DNA from: Glaciecola sp047250385
GTDB lineage: Bacteria; Pseudomonadota; Gammaproteobacteria; Enterobacterales; Alteromonadaceae
Direction of reading: 5' to 3'
Length of the DNA: 64,000 nucleotides
Assembly (NCBI RefSeq): GCF_047250385.1
Contig: NZ_JBLBVM010000046.1
Location: forward strand, 74,728-138,727
Every line of letters begins with the position of its first letter. Within the stretch, counting starts at the first letter, position 1. This document shows positions 27,398 through 36,009 of the stretch, piece after piece. Below the pieces are notes generated by a model, which ran no database searches, was not told where the DNA came from, and saw only the letters and a program-made list of their open reading frames with translations. A program made the translations under genes and the position numbers.

Positions 27398-27737
27398 TTT
27401 TGAATCTCTGCAATTAGTGAAATAAATGTAACAGTAAACAGTCTACGCGTTTTAATGAATACGTATGCGAAAGCATGATTATTACTTATTGAATTGTGAA
27501 TACAACGCAAATCTTTGCAATATTCATGATAATTGTAATGTAATTGAAATAATTTATAGTAGTCTAGGGTCTACAATAAAGCAGCCCAGAATAAAAAACT
27601 CATGAATGAGTAAAACTGAATGTGACTAGGTTGAGCGGTATAGTGTTGTTTACGCTTAATTGAACAAGCCAGTCATAGCAAGCTGCATACACAAGTTACA
27701 TGCAATAAGTACAAGAATTAAAAGTGAAAGGGACAAC

Positions 27738-28244
27738 ATGTCAAACAGTTACATCGATGTAGTAGAACAAGCCATAAGCTTACTGGATGACATTAGTCTA
27801 GCCGATTACCAAGAAGTGTTAAGCCCGCACTTTTCAAGCAGCGTTGGTGCTCATATTCGTCATATTGTTGACCATTTTACTGCCCTGAAAGATTCATTTA
27901 GCTCCGGCGAAGTTAACTACAACAAAAGAACGAGACACAGTGAAATTGAGAAATCTCCAGAGTCTGCGCTTGAAGCTTGCCAAGATATCAACAAGTGGCT
28001 CCACGATATTTGCAGCAATCAACTTCTAAATCAAAACGTAAAAGTCACTTCAGAAATTGATATTAGTCATACTAAATCGGTTGAATGCGAATCGACCCTA
28101 GAAAGGGAGTTAGTATTTGTTGCCAGTCACGCGATTCATCATTATGCCTTAGTGCGAATTATCCGAAATATGCAAGGCAAAGCGCTACCTGAGTTCTTTG
28201 GTTTCGCGCCGGCGACGATTACTCACCTAACCCGCTCTGCATAG
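27738..28244 (+). CDS. DinB-like four-helix metal-binding protein
   Basis: The ATG at 27738 follows AAAGGGACAAC and gives a 168-residue product; the frame open from 27660 lacks such a site. The protein is helical, with His-rich motifs GAHIRHIVDHF (about residue 37) and SHAIHHYALVRII (about residue 137), arranged as the metal-binding histidines of the DinB/YfiT superfamily. Some family members are thiol-dependent transferases; the substrate here is not known. A single gene, 77 bases before the phnA-like gene on the same strand. Confidence 0.75.
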   Translation: MSNSYIDVVEQAISLLDDISLADYQEVLSPHFSSSVGAHIRHIVDHFTALKDSFSSGEVNYNKRTRHSEIEKSPESALEACQDINKWLHDICSNQLLNQNVKVTSEIDISHTKSVECESTLERELVFVASHAIHHYALVRIIRNMQGKALPEFFGFAPATITHLTRSA

Positions 28245-28321
28245 AATCTATTAAATCCACATTATTTTTGTGTGTTTGCGTGTTATTATGCGCGCAAATA
28301 TTCTCAACTTACCTTTAATTT

Positions 28322-28885
28322 ATGTCTATCGAAAATACGCTCCGTAGCCGCAGTGATAATAAATGCGAGCTTTGCTCAAGTACTGAAAATCTGATTGCCT
28401 ATCCACTGCCACATTCTCCGGATGAAACTGCAAACTGTGCCGTGCTGCTTTGCTCTACCTGTTCCGACCAAATTCAAGGTGCTACTGAGTTTGAACTTAA
28501 ACATTGGCGCTGTTTAAACGATGCAATGTGGTCTACCGTGCCAGCTGTACAAGTATTAGCTTACAGGCTTCTGCACAAATGTAACGCAGAGGCTTGGGCT
28601 CAAGACGCTTTAGACATGCTGTATATGGATGACGAAATTAAAGCATGGGCAGATGCTGGTGTGGCTGATGATCGTGAACCAACACTAGATGTAAATGGTG
28701 TCGCCTTGGCAGCGGGGGATTCGGTAACCATTATTAAAGATCTCGATGTGAAAGGCGCAAACTTTACAGCGAAACGAGGAACACCTGTTCGCAATATCGG
28801 ATTAAGTGAAAATCCTTTGCATATTGAAGGCAAAGTAAATGGCCAGCGTATTGTGATTATTGCAGCTTATACCAAAAAGAATTAG
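28322..28885 (+). CDS. PhnA-type zinc-ribbon protein
   Basis: A 187-residue protein with an N-terminal zinc ribbon (CELCSSTENL and LLCSTCSDQ) and a C-terminal PhnA domain (DVNGVALAAGDSVTIIKDL, then VKGANFTAKRGT and NIGLSENP). It belongs to the family named for E. coli PhnA/YjdM, which despite its name has no proven role in phosphonate breakdown; no other phn gene is near. The clear match is over the full length. No strong ribosome site precedes the ATG. Confidence 0.87.
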   Translation: MSIENTLRSRSDNKCELCSSTENLIAYPLPHSPDETANCAVLLCSTCSDQIQGATEFELKHWRCLNDAMWSTVPAVQVLAYRLLHKCNAEAWAQDALDMLYMDDEIKAWADAGVADDREPTLDVNGVALAAGDSVTIIKDLDVKGANFTAKRGTPVRNIGLSENPLHIEGKVNGQRIVIIAAYTKKN

Positions 28886-28937
28886 TCATCGTCTTTAACG
28901 CCAAGTCTTATTTTCATGTCACTTTTTCAATTATTAG

Positions 28938-28975
28938 AAAACGACCTAATGCTGAGCTACAGTTTGGGTCGTTTT
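28938..28975 (+). terminator. Terminator of the phnA-like gene
   Basis: A 9-bp stem (AAAACGACC and its complement GGTCGTTTT) with a loop of about 20 bases, ending in TTTT. Given the loop length it may be only moderately efficient. Confidence 0.55.
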
Positions 28976-29044
28976 AATAAACGTCACGAATCCCACTAAA
29001 TTAAATACTTTTCATTTTCTGCAATCAGAGATAATTATCACTTA

Positions 29045-29491
29045 TCAATTTTGCAAAAAAGTAACTTGATGGCGCTCACCAATACCAGGCATTTTATGTA
29101 AATCATCTGGAATTGTTTGCACAGTGTCATTTATCTCTTGGAAGAATTTATGCGAATGACTAGGCGATTCAAAAGCAATCATCAAGCCCTCCTCATCCGA
29201 TAAACCAGTAAACGAATGCTCAGTGTTTGCAGGTACTAAAGCATAGTCCCCAGTTTTAAGGTGATGACGTTGTTTGTTTATGCATAGCTCTACTTCACCT
29301 TTCAGTATGTAAAATGCCTCGTCCCATGGATGCTTATGGGGAGGAGCGCCTGTGTTTTTAGGAACGGTATTTAGCATGCTAGAATAGCGACCTTGCGAAT
29401 TCTCGGCTGTGCACAGAAACTTAATTTGCATACCTAGAACATTGAACCATTCGCCATCGGATGAATGGGATATGATTGCTTCGGTTGTCAT
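29045..29491 (-). CDS. Cupin-domain protein
   Basis: The ATG at 29491 follows AAAGGA and gives a 148-residue single-domain cupin; the longer frame from 29557 would overlap the operator and has no ribosome site. Metal-binding motif 1 is PPHKHPWDEAFYILKGEVE and motif 2 is GDYALVPANTEHSF. Substrate or ligand is unknown. It is divergent from a TetR-type gene with only 90 bases between starts and a perfect palindrome in that gap, which is the standard layout of a regulator and its target. Confidence 0.82.
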   Translation of the reverse strand: MTTEAIISHSSDGEWFNVLGMQIKFLCTAENSQGRYSSMLNTVPKNTGAPPHKHPWDEAFYILKGEVELCINKQRHHLKTGDYALVPANTEHSFTGLSDEEGLMIAFESPSHSHKFFQEINDTVQTIPDDLHKMPGIGERHQVTFLQN

Positions 29492-29539
29492 AATTAATAT
29501 CCTTTTATTTGTGAGTAGGACTAGATAAAAGATAGGATA

Positions 29540-29556
29540 TGACTTAGCATAAGTCA
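29540..29556. promoter_or_regulatory. Palindromic operator candidate between cupin and TetR genes
   Basis: TGACTTAGCATAAGTCA is a perfect inverted repeat of two 7-base arms around GCA. Its position in the 90-base gap between the divergent starts fits the operator of the adjacent TetR-type regulator. Confidence 0.6.
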
Positions 29557-29581
29557 AGTTGACATGAGGTGTGACAAATTA

Positions 29582-30154
29582 ATGAGTGCATTACTTGATA
29601 AAAAAGCAGATTTCACAATGAATTTGCTGTTAGATTCGGCCAGTGAACTTGTGCAAACTATGGAGGTTGGCGAAGTAAGCTTTAAGAAGGTTGCAGAACA
29701 AGCTGAGATTTCACAGCGAACAATGTTTCGGTACTTCAGAACGCGCGAACTTTTTCTAGATGCATTAACCGAAAAGCTATATCGTGAATTAGACTTACCC
29801 GATGTACCAGAGGATGTGAATTTACTTCCCATTTATATTGAACAGCTTTATAAAAAACTCGATGCTCAGCCGCAGAAGGTCATGGTCTTACTTAGTGGCG
29901 ATTTGTTCCCGAGGGTGCTAAAAACGACCGCGAAGCAGCGACTCTTGTCGCTTAAAAAGCTACTTTCTAAGGCGTATCCTGCAGCTAATGATGAACTTAT
30001 TACCAAGACGGCTGCCAATTTGCGTTACGTGATGAGTGCTAGCAGTTGGCGATACTATCGAATGCACTTCGAATTTGACTTGGACGCCTCTATTGACTGC
30101 GCTAAGATGCTGATAACACAAGCGCTGCGCTATTTGAATGAGAAAAGTGCTTAA
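29582..30154 (+). CDS. TetR family transcriptional regulator
   Basis: A 190-residue regulator if the ATG at 29582 (MSALLDKKAD) is used, which has GAGGTG ten bases upstream; the ATG at 29564 would add six residues. The helix-turn-helix is VSFKKVAEQAEISQRTMFRYFRTR, shown here in parts: VSFKKVAEQAEIS then QRTMFRYF, the classic TetR recognition helix. The C-terminal helical ligand-binding domain is not assignable. It probably represses the divergent cupin gene and itself through the palindrome at 29540-29556. Confidence 0.87.
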   Translation: MSALLDKKADFTMNLLLDSASELVQTMEVGEVSFKKVAEQAEISQRTMFRYFRTRELFLDALTEKLYRELDLPDVPEDVNLLPIYIEQLYKKLDAQPQKVMVLLSGDLFPRVLKTTAKQRLLSLKKLLSKAYPAANDELITKTAANLRYVMSASSWRYYRMHFEFDLDASIDCAKMLITQALRYLNEKSA

Positions 30155-30234
30155 TACTTTAATGGCGTAAATCTTTGTTCTTGTCCAATGACCGAATTGC
30201 TTATTGTAGGAGCATCGAATAGTTGACTTAGAAC

Positions 30235-30981
30235 TTAGTTAACAGATAACTGGTACACACACATATTCACTGCGCTGGCCAAGTTGAGTGAGTCAATCGC
30301 GCCACTTCCCGCTATTGTAAAAGCATCTGCATTAAACTTAGATAAGGCTTTACGCGGCACGCCACGCGCCTCATTTCCAAATAAGTAGCATTCATATTCA
30401 GAGAATTTAGCGGAATTAACGGCATTGCCTTGCATGTCCAAATAGGCAAAAGTGTTAAAACGTTTTTGCAAATCTTCCAATGCTACATCTAGCTCAATCG
30501 GTACATGGAAAATAGCCCCCATACTTGCTCGAACAACCTTAGGGTTAAATGGGTCAACGCTGTTAGCGCTTAGCAATAACTTAAAATTTCCAAACCAAGC
30601 TAAGGTTCTTAAGATAGTACCTAAATTACCCGGGTCTTGAACTTCGTGTAGGTAGATGCAGCGCTCGCCTTTGTTTGTTGGTTTTTGCTGACTAGCTAAA
30701 TCAGGTAAGGGCACTCGTGCTATGATGCCCTGAGGTGTTTTAGTATCACTTATTTGGGACATTTGTTTTCTGTTAATAGTGACGACTTGCAAACCTGCAG
30801 GTAATTGGCGAGACCAATCTTCATACTCATCGCTGATATAGATTGTGATGCCTTCTAGGCTTGATTGTGCATCTGCCGCTTTCACTAACTCAAGTATTAG
30901 ATGTTCACCTTCAACAAGATAAAAACCAAATTGCGAACGATATTTCTTTTGATGAAGCTTTTTTACATCATCTAGTTTCAT
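30235..30981 (-). CDS. TrmH/SpoU family RNA 2'-O-methyltransferase
   Basis: The frame extends to a GTG at 31014, but the ATG at 30981 (MKLDDVKKLHQKKYR) has AAGG upstream and matches the family start, which gives 248 residues. An N-terminal substrate-binding domain (FYLVEGEHLILEL) is followed by a SPOUT domain with motif 1 CIYLHEVQDPGNLGTILRTL, motif 2 YLFGNEARG and motif 3 SLNLASAVNMCVYQL. It methylates a ribose in rRNA or tRNA; the exact target is not predictable. It is convergent with the TetR gene and divergent from rlmE. Confidence 0.88.
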   Translation of the reverse strand: MKLDDVKKLHQKKYRSQFGFYLVEGEHLILELVKAADAQSSLEGITIYISDEYEDWSRQLPAGLQVVTINRKQMSQISDTKTPQGIIARVPLPDLASQQKPTNKGERCIYLHEVQDPGNLGTILRTLAWFGNFKLLLSANSVDPFNPKVVRASMGAIFHVPIELDVALEDLQKRFNTFAYLDMQGNAVNSAKFSEYECYLFGNEARGVPRKALSKFNADAFTIAGSGAIDSLNLASAVNMCVYQLSVN

Positions 30982-31252
30982 TCTAAAGCGCCTTTTAGTC
31001 CTTGCTTGCTGCACCTATTGCACAAGGTGAATAATTTAATATGGCTCATGTTTTTCCTTGTCGATGTTAATAGCTTGCAGGTTTTTAGACTTGGTTAATT
31101 GTAGCGCTTTGCTGAATTCAAGTCAGGAAAAAGGCGGCATTAATATCAAATTGATAATAAAAAAATGAATTAAAGCCCTCAGGAATTTGCAAATCTATCA
31201 TGCGAGCTTACAATATGGGCCGAATTAGCGTTATGAATAGCAGACTCAATCT

Positions 31253-31873
31253 ATGGCTCGATCAAAAACTAGTAAAAATTGGCTGGACGAACATGTCAAC
31301 GACCCTTATGTGAAGAAGGCACAAGTTGACGGTTATCGCTCTCGTGCTAGTTATAAACTTATCGAAATAAATGAGAAGGATAAGTTGTTTCGCCCAGGAA
31401 ATGTGGTCATGGATTTAGGTTCGGCCCCAGGTGGTTGGTCACAAATTGTTGTTCCACTTATTGGTGACTCTGGTCGTGTCATTGCCTCAGATATTCTGCC
31501 TATGGACGGAATCGTTGGCGTTACCTTCATCCAAGGCGACTTCACTGAAGAATCTGTTTATCATGAAATACTTGAAACGCTTGATGGCAATAAAGCTGAT
31601 GTTGTTGTATCCGATATGTCGCCTAACTTAAGCGGCGTAAATACGACCGATCAATATTCTTCGATATACCTTGTGGAATTAGCCTTAGATATGGCTCGAA
31701 ATGTTCTCAAACCCGGTGGTAGCTTTTGCGCGAAAGTTTTCCAAGGAGTGGGTTATGAGGAATATGTGAAAGACGTGCGTACATCATTCAGCAAAGTGCT
31801 AGTGCGCAAACCAGCAGCTTCTCGCCCACGCTCGCGTGAAGTGTATATTGTAGCTAAAGGCTTTAAGGGCTAG
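31253..31873 (+). CDS. rlmE: 23S rRNA 2'-O-ribose U2552 methyltransferase RlmE (FtsJ/RrmJ)
   Basis: A 206-residue heat-shock-type methyltransferase of large-subunit assembly. The K-D-K-E catalytic tetrad is K35, D121, K161 and E196; the SAM motif is VVMDLGSAPGGWSQ and the target loop is SDMSPNLSGV. Its size and N-terminus are as in E. coli. In E. coli rlmE heads an operon with ftsH; here no ftsH follows, and the gene instead ends tail-to-tail with fdxA, sharing the four bases CTAG at 31870-31873, which give a TAG stop on both strands. Confidence 0.95.
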   Translation: MARSKTSKNWLDEHVNDPYVKKAQVDGYRSRASYKLIEINEKDKLFRPGNVVMDLGSAPGGWSQIVVPLIGDSGRVIASDILPMDGIVGVTFIQGDFTEESVYHEILETLDGNKADVVVSDMSPNLSGVNTTDQYSSIYLVELALDMARNVLKPGGSFCAKVFQGVGYEEYVKDVRTSFSKVLVRKPAASRPRSREVYIVAKGFKG

Positions 31874-32193
31874 CGCTCAAGAAGCGGTAGTTTATTTTCG
31901 ACGCCATTCCATTTATCTGCATCTTCGGGTGCAGGTATCACTTCAGTGATATTTGGCCATTTCTGGCATAAATCGGCATTAATTTCGATGAATTCGATTT
32001 GGTCGGGTGGTAATTCAGTATCTTGAAAAATAGCATCAGCAGGGCACTCGGGTGCACACAGATCACAGTCAATACAAATGTCAGGGTCAATGACTAAAAA
32101 ATTGGGGCCCTCAAAAAACGCTTCGACTGGGCAAACCGCAACACAATCAGTATATTTGCATTTGATACAATTGTCGGTAACTACAAATGTCAT
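31870..32193 (-). CDS. fdxA: Seven-iron ferredoxin FdxA
   Basis: A 107-residue small electron carrier. The cluster ligands lie in CIKCKYTDCVAVCPV (irregular spacing for the 3Fe-4S plus one ligand of the 4Fe-4S cluster) and CIDCDLCAPECP. The C-terminal extension after the clusters is the usual one for FdxA of proteobacteria. The final TAG overlaps the rlmE stop on the other strand. Redox partners are unknown. Confidence 0.93.
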   Translation of the reverse strand: MTFVVTDNCIKCKYTDCVAVCPVEAFFEGPNFLVIDPDICIDCDLCAPECPADAIFQDTELPPDQIEFIEINADLCQKWPNITEVIPAPEDADKWNGVENKLPLLER

Positions 32194-32327
32194 TTCTGGC
32201 TAACTAGTTCTAAATACAAGGTGCTCACAAGTTTAAAGTAGCTTGCTTAAAACACAAGTTTATTTAAATTTTTGGCTGTTTGTTATCTGCATATGCTTCC
32301 TTATTTTAGGCTTTCGCCCGCCTGTAA

Positions 32328-32786
32328 TTAAAGGCTTTTGGTAAAGGTGACATACTTTTCAACATCGAGTTTTTTTTCCAGCCCGTCACTGTTCATATAG
32401 CGAATTTTTCCAAATATCTCCCTTTCTGTCCAAGCTCGATCGTGAAGCCCAAATATCCAAGCAACATTCGTGTATGAGTTAGGATCACTGCCGTCAAGAA
32501 AGTATTTATTGTTGAGATAAATTAGAGTGCGAAATGCGTATTCTGGAGTATTGCACCACTCCAGCACTTTTTTCCCCAGTACATGCGCATATGGTTATGC
32601 ATATAACCAGTTTTCACCATTTCATTTTGAGCGGCATTCCAATATTCATCATGGCTTTCAGCATCTTCGAGTTGCTGACGTGTATAGCGATGCTTGCGTG
32701 TATCGTCTTTATGATCGTCAAGTGTTTCAATCGCCCAATCTGGAATACTCATTAAGTGCCTTGATTCGTTCCTGTTCTATTCTCAT
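32328..32786 (-). pseudogene. Class II deoxyribodipyrimidine photolyase remnant (internal deletion plus frameshift)
   Basis: Read from 32786 the strand starts MRIEQERIKALN, which resembles the N-terminus of class II photolyases (ERIxxLN). It is joined directly to the family's C-terminal portion in another frame: IPDWAIETLDDHKDD, ESHDEYWNAAQNEMV and MHNHMRMYWGKK. A further shift at 32568-32577 (TTTTTT-CCCC on the plus strand, one base short) moves the rest to a third frame: LEWCNTPEYAFRTLIYLNN, DPNSYTNVAWIFG, WTEREIFGKIRYMN. About 320 of the usual 450-480 residues are missing between the two ends, including the FAD/antenna region. The gene cannot make an active enzyme. Confidence 0.85.
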
Positions 32787-33218
32787 TGAGTGCTCTCTTT
32801 GCTTAAAGGTTTGCTGTGCTGGTCTGGACGAAAAATGACTAACGATCCGTTCTTTCATTGGTAACGTTAACTTGGCCCTGATAGATAAGAATTATTACGT
32901 TCATCTCGGTGTTATAGATTACCCATTTGGCTCGAAGCGGAAACTGAATTCGCTGTTCTTACTTTTTTAATTTATTAATGCTCATGTCCTAGAGTGCATT
33001 GGAAACTGCATATACATCGTAAAGATAAAGTTTTACGGATCTTATTCGTTTAGTTGGATCAGTATAGTTAATCTTTGTTGAGTCATTTCACGTAGGAAAT
33101 CAATATACAACTAGGCAAGTATGCAAATACTTAGATAAGTGACTTAGTAACGCTTTTTTCAATATGGGAAATACCTATTGATACTTAAAAGCCACAACTA
33201 ACAAATAAAAGGATTGTT
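32787..33218. other. 432-base region without a recognisable gene
   Basis: An AT-rich stretch between the photolyase remnant and the DUF1269-like gene. No open frame with family likeness, no RNA gene and no clear terminator seen. It probably contains the promoter of the downstream gene; AAAGGA precedes that ATG. Confidence 0.5.
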
Positions 33219-33740
33219 ATGAACATCGGAAAACAGAAACTTTATTTTATCTTCAAAGATACAGACGAAGCATCAAGCGCGGTTGCATTGCTGGAAGAAG
33301 AACTTGGTGGAACTGAACATATTGGTGTTATCTGTGAAGATGCCAACCTCCAATTGGAAAATCTCCCCCAGGCCTCTATCGATGAACGCTCGGATTTAGC
33401 AAATGCGCTCAAACGAGGGGCTTCTATCGGTGGAGTCGCTGGCGCTTTGGCGGGACTGACGGCAATAGCGTTTCCTCCTTCAGGTGTCGTTCTTGGTGGC
33501 GCTGCTTTACTTGGTCTTTCTGTTGCGGGGTCAACCTTTGGTGCCTGGGCAGCATCGCTTATAGGAGTGAGCGAAGATCACCCGCTTGTTGAAGAATTTC
33601 AGACCCGGTTATCAAAAGGAGAGGCTATTGTCTTAGTGGATGTGGACGATGAGGCCGTGAAAAGTACGCTTGAAAGAGTTAGTAGCATGTTTAACCTTTT
33701 GGGAGAAACTGCGGGGAAGGTGTCTGAGGCTACGCAATAA
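33219..33740 (+). CDS. DUF1269-like membrane protein with glycine-zipper hairpin
   Basis: A 173-residue protein with a ferredoxin-like N-terminal domain (KLYFIFKDTDEASSAV, EHIGVICED), a central Gly-rich hydrophobic hairpin (residues about 68-118: GASIGGVAGALAGL, PPSGVVLGGAALLG, GSTFGAWAASLIG) and a C-terminal acidic strand (AIVLVDVDDE). This layout matches the DUF1269/COG4803 group, linked to stress responses by name only. AAAGGA precedes the ATG. It is probably a single gene; function unknown. Confidence 0.7.
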   Translation: MNIGKQKLYFIFKDTDEASSAVALLEEELGGTEHIGVICEDANLQLENLPQASIDERSDLANALKRGASIGGVAGALAGLTAIAFPPSGVVLGGAALLGLSVAGSTFGAWAASLIGVSEDHPLVEEFQTRLSKGEAIVLVDVDDEAVKSTLERVSSMFNLLGETAGKVSEATQ

Positions 33741-33840
33741 AATAGCATTGGACCTCGCATGGCCTTAATATAGGCTTAACTTGGGCATTTACCCAAACTT
33801 CATCTTCTCTTTCTGCTAAATTAAAGTGGGCGGACAAGGG

Positions 33841-33881
33841 ATAGTCAGTTCAAGACACTCTTTGTGTCTTGAACTGACTAT
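33841..33881. other. Perfect 18-bp inverted repeat upstream of the alcohol dehydrogenase
   Basis: Two 18-base arms (ATAGTCAGTTCAAGACAC and its complement) flank the loop TCTTT. It starts 101 bases before the adh ATG. It could be the terminator of the preceding gene (no T-tract follows), an operator or a leader hairpin. Confidence 0.7.
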
Positions 33882-33941
33882 TGATCAAAAGCTTCAATCG
33901 TTTAGTACAAATATCTATTGCCAAAAAATCAAGGAGACGCA

Positions 33942-34988
33942 ATGTCAAACGTATCAGCATACGCAGCGCAATCGAACGACGGAAAGATGCAGCCCTTTTC
34001 TATCGAAAGACGTGACGTTCAAGCAAACGATGTGCAAATGGAAATCTTATTTTGCGGAGTATGTCATAGCGACTTGCACGCGGTAAAAAATGATTGGGGC
34101 AACTCTACTTATCCCTTAGTTCCGGGCCACGAGATAATCGGGAAAGTAACCAAAGTGGGCAGTGATGTCACAAAATTTAAAGAAGGTGATACAGTTGGCG
34201 TTGGTTGTTTGGTTGATTCATGTCTGAGCTGTGAAGCTTGTAACGATAATTTAGAGCAACATTGTTTTGAACAAGCAACAATGACCTACAATAGCAAAAG
34301 CGATGATCCAGGCGGCGTAACTTACGGTGGTTATTCCAAAAATATTGTGGTGCGTGAAGAGTTTGTTCTCAAGGTCCCCGAAAGTATAGACAAAGCTGGC
34401 GCTGCGCCACTTCTTTGTGCTGGGATCACGACGTATTCTCCTTTGCATCAATACGGCGTAACAGAAGGTATGACCGTTGGTATTATTGGTCTTGGCGGCT
34501 TAGGCCACATGGGTATTAAGTTCGCTTCTGCGATGGGTGCTCATACCGTGATGATCACAACTTCTGAAAAAAAAGCAAAAGATGCTAAAGAGCTCGGTGC
34601 AGATGATGTTCTGATTTCGAGCGACAAAGACAACATGAAACAATGGGCCGGTAAATTCGACTTTTTGCTAAACACGATACCAGTAGGGCACGACATTAAC
34701 CCCTACATAAAGTTGCTGAAACACAACAGTACAATGTGTTTAGTCGGTGCAATTGAGCCCTTGGATAAAGTAAACGGTGCGCTGTTGATAAGCGGCAGAA
34801 AAGCAGTCGCGGGCTCTTTAATCGGGGGCTTGAAAGAAACCCAAGAAATGCTCGACTTCTGCGGAGAGCATAATGTCGTTTCAACCATTGAAAAAATTAA
34901 GATAGATGAGATAAACGAAGCGTTCGATCGTATGCAGGACAATGATGTGCGTTATCGTTTTGTGATTGATATGGCGTCACTTGATTAA
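33942..34988 (+). CDS. Zinc-dependent alcohol dehydrogenase (YahK/cinnamyl-alcohol dehydrogenase group)
   Basis: The ATG at 33942 (MSNVSAYAAQS) has AAGGAGACGCA immediately upstream and gives 348 residues. Catalytic zinc ligands are in CGVCHSDL and PGHEIIG; structural zinc cysteines are in CLSCEACNDNLEQHC; the Rossmann motif is IIGLGGLGHMG. The phrase GVTYGGYS is typical of the YahK/CAD group of NADPH-dependent aldehyde reductases. It likely detoxifies or reduces aldehydes in the cytoplasm. A 41-base perfect hairpin lies upstream. Confidence 0.92.
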   Translation: MSNVSAYAAQSNDGKMQPFSIERRDVQANDVQMEILFCGVCHSDLHAVKNDWGNSTYPLVPGHEIIGKVTKVGSDVTKFKEGDTVGVGCLVDSCLSCEACNDNLEQHCFEQATMTYNSKSDDPGGVTYGGYSKNIVVREEFVLKVPESIDKAGAAPLLCAGITTYSPLHQYGVTEGMTVGIIGLGGLGHMGIKFASAMGAHTVMITTSEKKAKDAKELGADDVLISSDKDNMKQWAGKFDFLLNTIPVGHDINPYIKLLKHNSTMCLVGAIEPLDKVNGALLISGRKAVAGSLIGGLKETQEMLDFCGEHNVVSTIEKIKIDEINEAFDRMQDNDVRYRFVIDMASLD

Positions 34989-35299
34989 TAGAGTCGATAC
35001 TGATTAGGACTTTAACGTTTCTTTAATCCCTTAGAGGTAAGTTGGCGCTGTAAATTGAATAAACCAGTTTTATAAATCAGACAAAATAGCTTTTGTTATT
35101 GTCAGAAAACTTTACAGTGTTGCAGTATTAAGCGGCTGCGCTTTTCTATCGTTATGACTTTTATAGATATTATGTAGTGGCTTAATTAATGCATAACTTA
35201 GTTTGTATTTAAATCTTTAGTTTAGTCAACTTCCCTTCGGTTCGAGTAGTTTCTTGAAAGGTTAGATGAGACTTTGCGCATAATATAAAAGGAAGGGCA
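34989..35299. other. 311-base region without a recognisable gene
   Basis: An AT-rich gap between adh and the next exported protein. I see no open frame of interest or strong hairpin. AAAAGGAAGGG at its end is the ribosome site of the gene at 35300. Confidence 0.5.
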
Positions 35300-35869
35300 A
35301 TGAAATTTTATTCGATTAAATGTTTTTTTATAGCGTTGTTATTAACAACAAGCAATTTGGCAAATGCAGGGTTAATTATCGATATTTTTGAATCCGGCAA
35401 CGACATTATTCTACTCGGCAGTGGCTCTTTCAATACCTCTGGGTCGTCTGTGGTTGGCTCGTCAAGTTTTTCTGGCGGGTTTATTACGGGAGGCAGTGTA
35501 GCCTCGGTGGGAAGTGGAACCTGGGATGCCTATAATGGGATCATAAGCAGTGATGGATTATTTGGCACTGGGACGAGCTTTGCTCCAGGATCTGCTTTTA
35601 CAGGAAGTGTTTTTGGTATTGACCTCCTACAACAAAACGGTTTGGTATTTTTACCTACTAATTATTTCAGTGGCACTGCGCTCAGCGGCTCTACAACTAT
35701 TACTGGACAAAGCTTCTTAAGTCTTGGCCTAGTTACTGGTTCCTACACTTATTCAACTTCAACTGACAGCGTCACTATCAACATTCAAAAAGTATCTTCA
35801 CCGTCAATGCTTGCGTTTTTTGTTATTACATTAGGTATATTCCTTTTAAGAACTATACGTAAAGATTGA
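35300..35869 (+). CDS. Exported Gly/Ser-rich protein with PEP-CTERM-like tail
   Basis: A 189-residue product with a Sec signal peptide (ending at NLANA, residue 23), a body dominated by Gly and Ser with imperfect repeats (GSSVVGSSSFSGG, GGSVASVGSG, SGTALSGSTTI) and a C-terminal segment VSSPSMLAFFVITLGIFLLRTIRKD, read here as a degenerate sorting tail: SSPS, hydrophobic helix, basic end. Similar short exported proteins with exosortase-type tails are common in Alteromonadales. Function unknown. A strong ribosome site (AAAAGGAAGGG) suggests real expression. Confidence 0.72.
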   Translation: MKFYSIKCFFIALLLTTSNLANAGLIIDIFESGNDIILLGSGSFNTSGSSVVGSSSFSGGFITGGSVASVGSGTWDAYNGIISSDGLFGTGTSFAPGSAFTGSVFGIDLLQQNGLVFLPTNYFSGTALSGSTTITGQSFLSLGLVTGSYTYSTSTDSVTINIQKVSSPSMLAFFVITLGIFLLRTIRKD

Positions 35870-36009
35870 CGCTCTCTTGCCCTCAGAACATAACTAATGA
35901 GCATGACCAAACAAGCTACAGAATCAGGGCTATCTAAAAAAACGCATCTGCTTTAAAATGGCGAGCCCTGACAGAGAGGCTGTCCGGCGTTTTATAGAGT
36001 AAGTGAATT

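Noticed and set aside
28322..28885. Phosphonate-degradation role from the PhnA name
   Set aside because: The family has no proven role in phosphonate use and no other phn gene is near.
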